From an uncultured Anaerosacchariphilus sp. (GTDB lineage Bacteria > Bacillota > Clostridia > Lachnospirales > Lachnospiraceae): a stretch of 6,663 nucleotides of DNA. Location of the stretch: contig CAKROP010000122.1 of the NCBI GenBank assembly GCA_934373375.1, positions 1-6,663 of the forward strand, read 5' to 3'. Positions 1-6,052 of the stretch are shown one piece after another (position 1 is the stretch's first letter; each line of letters opens with the position of its first letter). Below the pieces are notes generated by a model that was given only the letters and a program-made list of their open reading frames with translations, ran no database searches and had not been told where the DNA came from. The position numbers and the translations under genes were made by a program.

Positions 1-207
1 AGATACGCCGATGGGCTGGAATACGATGGTAACGGTTCCGGCCTCTCTGTCATAATCACAGATAGTCAGCGGAATACGCTCCCCTGTCTCATCCAGTCTT
101 ACGATAATGAACTGTCCCGGCTGACAAGAAGCTGCCACTCTCGGAGCGAGGACAACTTTCTTGTAAACATTTGCAGAGAGCTGCTCTGCTTTTACAATCT
201 TGAACAT
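1..207 (-). CDS. NfnA/PyrK-like FAD/NAD-binding oxidoreductase subunit, N-terminal part (cut by left edge)
   Basis: Only the first 69 codons are present; the gene runs off the left edge. The visible residues begin MFKIVKAEQLSANVYKKVVL and form the FAD-binding beta-barrel of the ferredoxin-NADP reductase superfamily: PGQFIIVRL (30-38) and the RIPLT segment (44-48), the place where this family contacts flavin, followed by TICDYD. This matches the 'sulfide/dihydroorotate dehydrogenase-like FAD/NAD-binding' group: the small subunit of NADH-dependent ferredoxin:NADP oxidoreductase (NfnA, SudB) and, more distantly, PyrK. The RIPLTICDYD wording favours NfnA/SudB over PyrK, whose motif is usually RPIS. 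Known relatives are cytoplasmic, carry FAD and a C-terminal [2Fe-2S] cluster, and pair with a GltD-like large subunit, which would be expected just outside the window. The ATG at 205-207 is supported by AGGAGG at 214-219, six bases upstream. It has its own promoter and a structured leader. Confidence 0.85.
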   Translation of the reverse strand, partial: MFKIVKAEQLSANVYKKVVLAPRVAASCQPGQFIIVRLDETGERIPLTICDYDREAGTVTIVFQPIGVS

Positions 208-254
208 ACGTTTCCTCCTGGAGTATAATCTTGCGAATCTAAAACCCGCTTAAG

Positions 255-280
255 GGCCGTCGGAATTGCTTCCCACGGCC
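255..280 (-). promoter_or_regulatory. Leader hairpin with GCAA loop upstream of the flavoprotein gene
   Basis: On the minus strand, GGCCGT (280-275) pairs perfectly with ACGGCC (260-255). Inside it, after one G-G mismatch, GGAA pairs with TTCC around a GCAA tetraloop of the stable GNRA type. The hairpin lies within the predicted 5' leader, between the promoter at 301-329 and the ribosome binding site at 214-219. The bases after it (CTTAAGCGGGTTTTAG) do not form a clean T-run, so a simple terminator is unlikely. A leader regulatory element or mRNA-stabilising structure is an inference; it matches no riboswitch class I recognise. Confidence 0.5.
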
Positions 281-300
281 AAATCTAACTCATCTTTAAT

Positions 301-329
301 ATAATAATGCAATTTTCCGAAGATTTCAA
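301..329 (-). promoter_or_regulatory. Predicted sigma-A promoter for the flavoprotein gene
   Basis: On the minus strand, TTGAAA (329-324) is followed by a 17-base spacer and TATTAT (306-301). Each hexamer is one mismatch from consensus, and spacing is optimal. Initiation would fall near 292-296, giving a leader of almost 90 bases that contains the hairpin at 255-280. The surrounding DNA is AT-rich and noncoding, as expected for a promoter. It separates this gene from the Dabb gene upstream, although no clear terminator lies between the two. Confidence 0.65.
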
Positions 330-366
330 CTGTTAATTCATTTTCAGCGCATGTAATCCGGAAGTT

Positions 367-669
367 TTACACTTCATAATCGAAGCATGCCCGATCACAG
401 GTAGCCGGTTTGATAATCTCGGTCGCTACCGCCACATGAAGCGGATGTACCTGATAGGCCGCCAGGTCCTCCGCGGTCTCCACATCGGATACCAACAGCA
501 GTTCCCGGTTGCTTCCCGGAAGCCTGTTCAGCTTCATTTCCGCGAAGGTCAGGCCTTTAATCTGTCCCACCAGCGCTTTCAGGCGCGCGTCCGCCTCTTT
601 TGCCAGGGCCTCTTTCTTCTCCTCCGGAAAATCCTCTTTGAAATTCCACATAACCAGATGCTTTACCAT
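367..669 (-). CDS. Dabb (stress-responsive alpha/beta-barrel) domain protein
   Basis: This 100-residue protein is the full length of one Dabb domain. It shows the family's hallmarks: the opening strand MVKHLVMWNFK with a conserved His4, an acidic/basic helix (15-35), the strand NRELLLVSDVET (54-65), the DLAAYQVHPLHVAV segment (68-81) with the typical HPxH motif at 75-78, and the closing strand RACFDYEV. Dabb proteins form dimeric ferredoxin-like alpha/beta barrels in the cytoplasm; plant members are stress-induced, but bacterial ones mostly lack a defined substrate, so no reaction is assigned. The ATG at 667-669 has AGAGGAGG at 677-684, seven bases upstream. The gap from the preceding stop codon is 15 bases, and the ribosome binding site fills it, which suggests co-transcription and possibly coupling with the TPR membrane protein and ftsK. 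The TAA stop lies in the loop of a 5-bp hairpin (361-375). Confidence 0.85.
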   Translation of the reverse strand: MVKHLVMWNFKEDFPEEKKEALAKEADARLKALVGQIKGLTFAEMKLNRLPGSNRELLLVSDVETAEDLAAYQVHPLHVAVATEIIKPATCDRACFDYEV

Positions 670-684
670 AATGTTTCCTCCTCT

Positions 685-1644
685 TTAATTATCATCGTCC
701 GTATCAGCACCGGCTGCCGGGAAATCCAGCTTATAGGCCAGTACCAGCGGTTCGCTTATCATACCTTTTTTATTGATGGCAACGGCGCAGAGTAAAACCT
801 CCCCTTCTTCCATCAGTTCAATGGGACCTTCATACCGGGTGCTCTCACTGGTTGGGATGCTGCCGTCCAGCGTATAATAAATGCTGCCATATTCTGCTGA
901 CAGGTTCAGCCGCAGATAATAATTGTAAATGCCCTCCGGCGTATCACAGGCAGGCTTTTCAATCCGATAAGGCAGGAGCGCGTCCTGAATATCCGGATAC
1001 GGACATTCCTCTATCACGTCTCCTACAAGCTCCGTCTGTCCGGTCTCATTTAAAAGCTCTATCAAATCCAGATACAGCTCCTGCAATGCCGGACCGTCTC
1101 CCCGGGCCAGATTTTCTGTTTCTACAGCCTGTTTCATATAAGTCAGAGCCGGGGCTTTGGCTCCTGTCTTCGCATAGACTTCTGCCAGCAGACGCAAAGC
1201 TTCCGTATCACTGCCGTTCTTCTCATTCTGAATCTCCTGCGCCCGACGCAGATACATGATAGCCTTTTCATATTCTCCTTTTTTCTCGTACTGTCTGCCT
1301 TTTCGAAGTTGATAGGAATAATTATTATCGTTGGTCATTACAGAATAAGACAGGGTAAAAGCGCATCCGCAAATCAGCAGCACCATCAGAAAGAGCAGAC
1401 TCTTATAGCGAAAGCGCAACGAAGTCCGCTTTCCTTCACCGGACGTTTTTCTGCCCTTTCCCGCTGTCGTCCCCGATTCTTCCGAAACCGGAAAGCTATC
1501 CGGTTTCATTTCTTCCGGTTCTTCCTGCCCAATCAGCACCTCGTCCAGCGGATCATAGTCCGGAACAATCTGAATTTCATGTCCACAATGTTCACAGTAT
1601 ATTTTTCCGGGTTCCAGCTCACTCCCGCAATTTGGACATTTCAT
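685..1644 (-). CDS. Zinc-ribbon, single-TM, TPR and chitobiase-C-terminal-like domain protein
   Basis: This 319-residue protein has four parts. Residues 3-20 are a zinc ribbon, with CPNC at 3-6 and CEHC at 17-20. Residues 30-80 are an acidic then basic linker. Residues 82-101 are one hydrophobic transmembrane segment preceded by the basic run LRFRYK, predicting a cytoplasmic N-terminus and an extracytoplasmic C-terminus. Residues about 109-139 and 147-177 look like TPR repeats (GRQYEKKGEYEKAIMYLRRA; LLAEVYAKTGAKAPALTYM). Residues about 229-306 match the chitobiase/beta-hexosaminidase C-terminal-like domain (IYYTLDGSIPT, RYEGPIEL, VLLCAVAINKKGMISE), a beta-sandwich that is not itself catalytic. 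The pattern suggests a scaffold or sensor linking cytoplasm and envelope; its function is unknown. The ATG at 1642-1644 has AGAGAGG at 1651-1657. It begins 20 bases after the ftsK stop codon, so it is probably in the ftsK operon. Confidence 0.85.
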   Translation of the reverse strand: MKCPNCGSELEPGKIYCEHCGHEIQIVPDYDPLDEVLIGQEEPEEMKPDSFPVSEESGTTAGKGRKTSGEGKRTSLRFRYKSLLFLMVLLICGCAFTLSYSVMTNDNNYSYQLRKGRQYEKKGEYEKAIMYLRRAQEIQNEKNGSDTEALRLLAEVYAKTGAKAPALTYMKQAVETENLARGDGPALQELYLDLIELLNETGQTELVGDVIEECPYPDIQDALLPYRIEKPACDTPEGIYNYYLRLNLSAEYGSIYYTLDGSIPTSESTRYEGPIELMEEGEVLLCAVAINKKGMISEPLVLAYKLDFPAAGADTDDDN

Positions 1645-1664
1645 AAGCTTCCTCTCTTTTGCAA

Positions 1665-4418
1665 TCAGACGTATTCTTCCAGATAACGTTCAAATTCTTC
1701 CAGGGTCATCAAAATTTCCCGGGGCTTGGTTCCGGCTTCTTCGCCCACTACCCCAGCTTCAGACAGCTGATCCATGATCCGGGCGGCCCGGTTAAAGCCC
1801 ACTTTAAACCAGCGCTGCAGCATACCGATGGATGCCTTGTCTTTTTCGATAATGAATTTTCCGGCTTCCGCAAACAGTGCGTCCCTCTCCGGGCCGTCGC
1901 CCGACCCGCTGCTATTGCTTTCCTGCTCTGCAGTCTGCGCTGTATTGATGTGCTCTTCGACAGCTGCATTATAACCGTTTGCGCTGTTATTCTCCTTCAG
2001 GAACTCTACAACCGCGCTCACCTCTTCGTCAGAGACAAACGCGCCCTGCACACGGACCGGCTTGGGATAACCGTAAGGATAAAACAGCATGTCGCCCTTA
2101 CCCAGCAGTTTTTCCGCTCCATTCATATCGAGAATGGTTCTCGAATCCACACCGGAAGATACTGCAAACGCGATACGGGACGGCATGTTGGCCTTAATAA
2201 GACCTGTGATAACATTCACAGACGGTCTCTGGGTTGCGATAATCAGATGAATCCCCGCCGCGCGGGCCAGCTGTGCCAGACGACAGATGGCGTCCTCCAC
2301 TTCACCCGGAGCCACCATCATCAGATCTGCCAGCTCGTCCACCACAATGACAATCTGCGGCAGTTTCTGGGGTTTGGTGTCATCTTCAATGTGTTCAATA
2401 TTCTTAATTTTCTCATTGTAACCGGCCAGGTTCCGGACATTGTAATCCGCAAAGAGCTTGTAGCGATGGGTCATCTCCGCCACCGCCCAGTTCAGGGCTC
2501 CGGCCGCCTTTTTCGGATCTGTTACCACCGGAATCAGCAAATGAGGAATGCCGTTGTATGTACTCAGCTCTACCACCTTCGGGTCGATCATGATAAGCTT
2601 CACCTCATCCGGAGATGCCTTATACAAAAGACTCATAATCAGCGTGTTGATACAGACAGATTTACCGGAACCGGTTGCTCCGGCAATCAGAAGATGGGGC
2701 ATCTTGGCAATATCCGTCACCATGATTTTACCTGCAATATCTTTGCCTACCGCAAAGGCCAGCTTCGACTTATGGCTCTTGAATTCCTGGGAGGAAACCA
2801 GCTCCCGGAAAGATACGATGGAATTTTCCGCATTGGGAACCTCAATACCCACGGCTGCTTTTCCCGGAATCGGCGCTTCAATTCGCACATCGGTCACGGC
2901 CAGATTCAGCTTGATATCATCGGCCAGGCTTACGATCTTATTGACCTTGACGCCCTGATCCGGCTGAAGCTCATAGCGGGTCACGGCTGGACCCTGGCTT
3001 ACATCCGTGACCGTTACACCCACGCCGAAGTCCCGGAGAATCTGTTGCAAATGAAGAGCCGTCTCATGCAGAATCCGATCCGTGTCTTTATTCTCTGTAT
3101 GCTTCACCTGATTCAGCAGACGAAGAGGCGGATAAACGTATTCCTGCGGAAGCTCTGTCGGCACATCCGCTGCTGCATCCGCTTTCTCCGGTACCGCCTT
3201 CGGCTGTTGTGCCGGCTCCACTGTCGGCACATGGGTCGGTTCCGCCTTTCTGACCGGCTTCTCCGGCCGGGATTCCGATGCCGAAGCTTCCGGCTGAACC
3301 TGCTCCCGTACTTCTGGCTCCGGCCAGACAAATGGATCTGCTTCCACTTTCTGCTCCTCTGGCTCTGACATCGGACGCTCCCGGTGAATCGGAATCCGGA
3401 ACATCTCATCCAGATCCTTCAGGTCCGGTTCTTCTGTATATTCAAAAGCTTCCGGCTGTTCTGCCTGCTCCGGCAATCCGGCCGCGTCTGTGCCATCCAT
3501 ATCAGGCAGGGTAATCTCCCGCATTTCATCCGTATAAGCTTCTTTATTCACACAGGGCTTTTGCCCGGCTGCTTCATTTTCCGGGGTATTTTTTCCGGCT
3601 TTCTCTTTTATCACGGTTTCTTCCAGCGCTATCCCGGACACCTTGTGCTCCACTCTGGGTCTGCGTGGCTCCCGGAGCTTCTTCGGCGGTTTTTCCACTT
3701 CTGACGGTTCTCCATTTTCCGGTTCTTCCGCCTCCATGGCTGCCCTTTCTTCCGTGGCCTTCCTTCTGGCCTCCCGGCGCTCCTCAGCCTGAATCCGGTA
3801 TCGCTTCGCGTCCTCTTTTGCTGAATCGTATACCTTTTTGCTTCCGCTTTTTACGCCGCCGATAAAAGAACGTTCGGTGATTACCACAGCGCAGATGATA
3901 AACAGTACCAATATGATAATCCAGGCGCCCACCGCGCCAAAAGCTCCGATCAGCGCCTTGCAGATCAGGCCGCCAACCGCGCCGCCGCCTGTCTTATGCA
4001 CTGACGCATAGGTATAAAAAGCCGTTACAGTTCCGGCTCCGTCCTTTTCTCCGAATATCAGTTCGAATGCCGTGCATAAAAGAATGCCTGCTATCACCAT
4101 GGCTGCCGCTTTCACAACCGCAATGGTATTATCCCGGTTTGAGATCGAAAACGCCGTAACCAGGAACAGAACCACTGGCAAAATATATGCAAATATTCCA
4201 AAAATACCGAACATAACACCGCTGACAAAACTGCCCGCAGCTCCGCCGACTCCAAAATTACTGATTAGAAGCAGAACGGAAACCGCAAAAAGAATCAGAA
4301 CCGTCACTTCATCCCGGATAAACGCGTTTTCTTCTTTCCGCTTCGCTGTTGTCTTTCTGGAGGCCGTTGTCTTTTTTCGTGTGGTTGTCCGGCGTTTGCC
4401 GGAGTTCCCTGCTGCCAT
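1665..4418 (-). CDS. ftsK: FtsK/SpoIIIE family DNA translocase
   Basis: This 917-residue hexameric DNA motor pumps double-stranded DNA across a closing septum using ATP. Domains in order: a basic Thr/Lys/Arg tail (8-29); a membrane domain with about four hydrophobic segments (about 36-54, 64-90, 100-122, 158-181); a charged, Pro/Glu/Ala-rich linker (about 185-425); the alpha/beta motor from about 430; and the DNA-reading winged-helix gamma domain (about 845-910). Motor motifs include Walker A GATGSGKS (580-587), Walker [13 protein letters not shown] (689-700, Asp694-Glu695) and [21 protein letters not shown] (728-748). The gamma domain carries [20 protein letters not shown] (862-881), which reads oriented chromosome sequences (KOPS/SRS) in relatives. 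The membrane domain argues against the soluble SftA branch. It could serve in cell division (FtsK) or sporulation (SpoIIIE); the sequence alone does not decide. The ATG at 4416-4418 has GGGGAGGA at 4427-4434 and its own promoter upstream. It appears intact. Confidence 0.97.
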   Translation of the reverse strand: MAAGNSGKRRTTTRKKTTASRKTTAKRKEENAFIRDEVTVLILFAVSVLLLISNFGVGGAAGSFVSGVMFGIFGIFAYILPVVLFLVTAFSISNRDNTIAVVKAAAMVIAGILLCTAFELIFGEKDGAGTVTAFYTYASVHKTGGGAVGGLICKALIGAFGAVGAWIIILVLFIICAVVITERSFIGGVKSGSKKVYDSAKEDAKRYRIQAEERREARRKATEERAAMEAEEPENGEPSEVEKPPKKLREPRRPRVEHKVSGIALEETVIKEKAGKNTPENEAAGQKPCVNKEAYTDEMREITLPDMDGTDAAGLPEQAEQPEAFEYTEEPDLKDLDEMFRIPIHRERPMSEPEEQKVEADPFVWPEPEVREQVQPEASASESRPEKPVRKAEPTHVPTVEPAQQPKAVPEKADAAADVPTELPQEYVYPPLRLLNQVKHTENKDTDRILHETALHLQQILRDFGVGVTVTDVSQGPAVTRYELQPDQGVKVNKIVSLADDIKLNLAVTDVRIEAPIPGKAAVGIEVPNAENSIVSFRELVSSQEFKSHKSKLAFAVGKDIAGKIMVTDIAKMPHLLIAGATGSGKSVCINTLIMSLLYKASPDEVKLIMIDPKVVELSTYNGIPHLLIPVVTDPKKAAGALNWAVAEMTHRYKLFADYNVRNLAGYNEKIKNIEHIEDDTKPQKLPQIVIVVDELADLMMVAPGEVEDAICRLAQLARAAGIHLIIATQRPSVNVITGLIKANMPSRIAFAVSSGVDSRTILDMNGAEKLLGKGDMLFYPYGYPKPVRVQGAFVSDEEVSAVVEFLKENNSANGYNAAVEEHINTAQTAEQESNSSGSGDGPERDALFAEAGKFIIEKDKASIGMLQRWFKVGFNRAARIMDQLSEAGVVGEEAGTKPREILMTLEEFERYLEEYV

Positions 4419-4456
4419 CTCTTATGTCCTCCCCTTTTACTCGCATAATTATTTTT

Positions 4457-4485
4457 ATTATATCATTTCTGGGCCTCGCTGTCCA
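4457..4485 (-). promoter_or_regulatory. Predicted sigma-A promoter for ftsK
   Basis: On the minus strand, TGGACA (4485-4480) is followed by a 17-base spacer and a perfect TATAAT (4462-4457). The TG dinucleotide at 4465-4464 makes an extended -10 (TGATATAAT). Initiation would fall near 4450, giving a leader of about 30 bases ahead of ftsK. The whole element fits in the 71-base gap between tepA and ftsK, so ftsK and the two genes after it can be expressed independently of tepA. No terminator is visible after tepA, so read-through from tepA is also possible. Confidence 0.75.
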
Positions 4486-4489
4486 CGCA

Positions 4490-5173
4490 TCATTTTTCCT
4501 CTATAAGCGTCCGCAGCTTTTTAAAAGCCTGAGCGATTCCCCCTATCTCATTAATGAGTCCTTCCTTCACAGCCTGGCCGCCTACCAGGACAGAGCCCAC
4601 ATCTTTTGTCAGCTCTCCCGTTTCCAGCATAAGCTTCGAAAGCCGTTCTCCCGAAATAGTACTGTGGGTGGTGATGAAACCGGAAATCCGGGCCTGAATT
4701 TTCTGAAAATAATCAAAAGTCTGAGGAACGCCGATAATCAATCCGGTCATCCGTACCGGATGAATCATCATGGTTCCGGTGGGAACAATAAAGGAATAAT
4801 CCGTTGAGACTGCCAGCGGCACACCGATGGAATGGCTGCCCCCTAAAACCAGTGACACCGTAGGCTTGCTTAAGGACGCGATCATTTCCGCTATGGCAAG
4901 TCCCGATTCCACATCACCGCCCACCGTGTTGATGAGAACCAGGAGACCCTCCTCGCTCCGGCTGTCCTCCAGGGCCGCAAGCTGTGGAATCACATGTTCA
5001 TACTTGGTAGTTTTCGCGTTAGACGCCAGACACTCATGCCCCTCGATCTCGCCGATAATATTCAAAAGACGGATTCTATGTTCGCCTTCTTCAAGCGTCA
5101 CCTGACCATAATCCTTGATTTCCTGGTTCTGTTCTTTCTGAGCTTCTGCCTGCTGCTGTTTCTCCTTTTCCAT
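4490..5173 (-). CDS. tepA: TepA-like ClpP-class serine peptidase
   Basis: Read from the ATG at 5173, this is a 227-residue ClpP-fold protein. Motifs: LLVLINTVGGDVESGLAIAE (77-96), the substrate-strand region; GGSHSIGVPLA (111-121), whose Ser115 sits at the ClpP nucleophile position; TMMIHPVRM (134-142), with His138 as catalytic histidine; and LTKDVGSVLVGGQAVKEGLI (188-207), where Asp191 is a candidate third member. The N-terminus (1-22) is charged and Gln-rich, with no signal peptide or membrane segment, so it is probably cytoplasmic. TepA (YmfB) of B. subtilis is described as translocation-enhancing and has been linked to spore outgrowth; transferring that role is inference. The gene lies just before ftsK/spoIIIE, close to the B. 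subtilis arrangement. A GTG eight codons upstream (5197) is in frame, but it has no ribosome binding site and lies inside a hairpin. The ATG has only a weak CAGGG at about eight bases, in the hairpin's 3' arm. Confidence 0.9.
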   Translation of the reverse strand: MEKEKQQQAEAQKEQNQEIKDYGQVTLEEGEHRIRLLNIIGEIEGHECLASNAKTTKYEHVIPQLAALEDSRSEEGLLVLINTVGGDVESGLAIAEMIASLSKPTVSLVLGGSHSIGVPLAVSTDYSFIVPTGTMMIHPVRMTGLIIGVPQTFDYFQKIQARISGFITTHSTISGERLSKLMLETGELTKDVGSVLVGGQAVKEGLINEIGGIAQAFKKLRTLIEEK

Positions 5174-5235
5174 AAAAAATACCCTGACCTTTCTCACATA
5201 CTTTTTCTTTAGTATGCTTTCCGGTCAGGGCATTT
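5174..5235 (-). terminator. Intrinsic terminator after the CFI-box gene, or attenuator-like hairpin fused to the tepA start
   Basis: On the minus strand, a 13-base arm AAATGCCCTGACC (5235-5223) pairs with GGTCAGGGTATTT (5189-5177), with a single G-U wobble. Between them CATACT (5216-5211) pairs with AGTATG (5202-5197) around an AAAGAAAA loop, so the structure is two stacked stems with unpaired purine-rich bulges. A T6 run (5179-5174) overlaps and follows the 3' arm, as in a Rho-independent terminator. The plus strand lacks a matching T-run, so it acts in the minus direction. It starts 16 bases after the CFI-box stop codon. The T-run touches the tepA ATG, and the hairpin holds the only plausible tepA ribosome binding site, so it may also affect tepA expression. 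Confidence 0.8.
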
Positions 5236-5251
5236 ATACCTGTTCGAAAGC

Positions 5252-6037
5252 TTAAGCCATGTAGCGGTTCTTCAGATCATATACCATCTCTGTATAGCGC
5301 TCCCGGCATGCTTCATTCTCGCCGTTTTCGATCTTGTGGATGCAATCCATAAGATAATCATTCCAGATCTCTTCGTATACAGCGTCTGCGTCTTCCTGTC
5401 GTCCGATACGGTTCACGATAGTGGGGGCGATATTGTAATATTCCTTTACCATTGCTTCGCCGTCCTCACGCTTCAGAAGATACTCATCGCGATAAGAACG
5501 TAAAAGCTCCAGCTCATAGCAGTCGTCAGCTTTGCCCTGGCGCTCACAGGCCGCGGTCGTAATATAACAGAACTTTCGGTGGAAACCCTGCTCTATTTTC
5601 TCATAATCCGCCTTGCCTACCGATGTCTTAAACGCTTCGTTCCACTTCGCTACCAACACATCCGTCAGCGGCTCTGCGGAATCATTCTTCTGCTTCTGCT
5701 CCAGAATCGCCGGAAATACATAAACAGCCAGGATCATATTGTAATTGATCTGCTGTTCATTTTTCTTTCCTTTCTTGGGAATGCTCTCAAGCTCCGCCCG
5801 GGCACAGTCCACCAGATGCTCTGCCAGCTTATTAAGCCAGGCAGCCGGATTTTCTTCCTGCTGGTATACAGCCTCAATGGCGTTAATCGTGTCCAGATGC
5901 TTACGCAGGTAAGCCTGAAACGCTTCCGGATACACGCTTTTCTTAAAGGAAGTCATGGGATTGCCCTCTGTCAGAAGCATATCCTCGATGCCCTGCATGG
6001 CCTGATTATAACTCTCTCCGTATGCTACCAGATCCAT
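5252..6037 (-). CDS. CFI-box-CTERM-like protein of unknown function
   Basis: This 261-residue protein appears soluble and largely helical, with no signal peptide or membrane segment. Residues 1-150 are not recognised; they are charged and helical, with an AVYVFPAIL stretch (104-112). Residues 157-211 match the C-terminal CFI-box motif (typical form CFIATA...LR.FRD..L...G...V..YY...P..A..I). Here it reads CYITTAAC (157-164), then LLRSYRDEYLLKREDGEAMV (178-197), YYNIAP (200-205) and an Ile at 211. About 50 further residues follow, so the box is not at the extreme end. Cysteines sit at 79, 157, 164, 173, 232 and 244; three cluster in the box. The biochemical role of the box is not known to me, so no function is given. 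The ATG at 6035-6037 has GGGAGGAG at 6043-6050, and the gene starts 15 bases after yebC stops. With the terminator after it, it is probably the last gene of a yebC operon. Confidence 0.85.
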   Translation of the reverse strand: MDLVAYGESYNQAMQGIEDMLLTEGNPMTSFKKSVYPEAFQAYLRKHLDTINAIEAVYQQEENPAAWLNKLAEHLVDCARAELESIPKKGKKNEQQINYNMILAVYVFPAILEQKQKNDSAEPLTDVLVAKWNEAFKTSVGKADYEKIEQGFHRKFCYITTAACERQGKADDCYELELLRSYRDEYLLKREDGEAMVKEYYNIAPTIVNRIGRQEDADAVYEEIWNDYLMDCIHKIENGENEACRERYTEMVYDLKNRYMA

Positions 6038-6052
6038 ATGTACTCCTCCCGA

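Noticed and set aside
255..280. The leader hairpin read as an intrinsic terminator.
   Set aside because: The following bases CTTAAGCGGGTTTTAG lack a continuous T-run next to the stem, and the hairpin lies downstream of a good promoter for the next gene.
361..375. Hairpin over the Dabb stop codon (GAAGT-GTAAA-ACTTC on the minus strand) as a terminator for the ftsK operon.
   Set aside because: The stem has only five base pairs, is AT-rich and has no T-run after it. No convincing terminator for this operon is visible.
1659..3368. A 569-codon open frame on the plus strand.
   Set aside because: It lies entirely opposite ftsK, which has unmistakable motor motifs. The antisense translation is rich in His, Arg, Cys and Leu with no recognisable domain, as expected for a frame left open by codon bias. 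The other plus-strand frames (for example 436-795, 852-1259, 4349-4807) are rejected for the same reason.
5174..5197. An eight-codon longer start for tepA, using GTG at 5195-5197.
   Set aside because: Upstream there is only AAAGAAAAAG, with no real ribosome binding site. The added residues RKVRVFF are encoded by the terminator stem and T-run, so their reading is probably accidental. It cannot be fully excluded.
5231..5300. Candidate tepA promoters upstream of the hairpin: TATAAA at 5239-5234 and a TGGTATAT extended -10 inside the CFI-box gene.
   Set aside because: Neither has an acceptable -35 at 16-18 bases. The first would also start transcription inside the hairpin arm. They are too weak to annotate, though one could be real.
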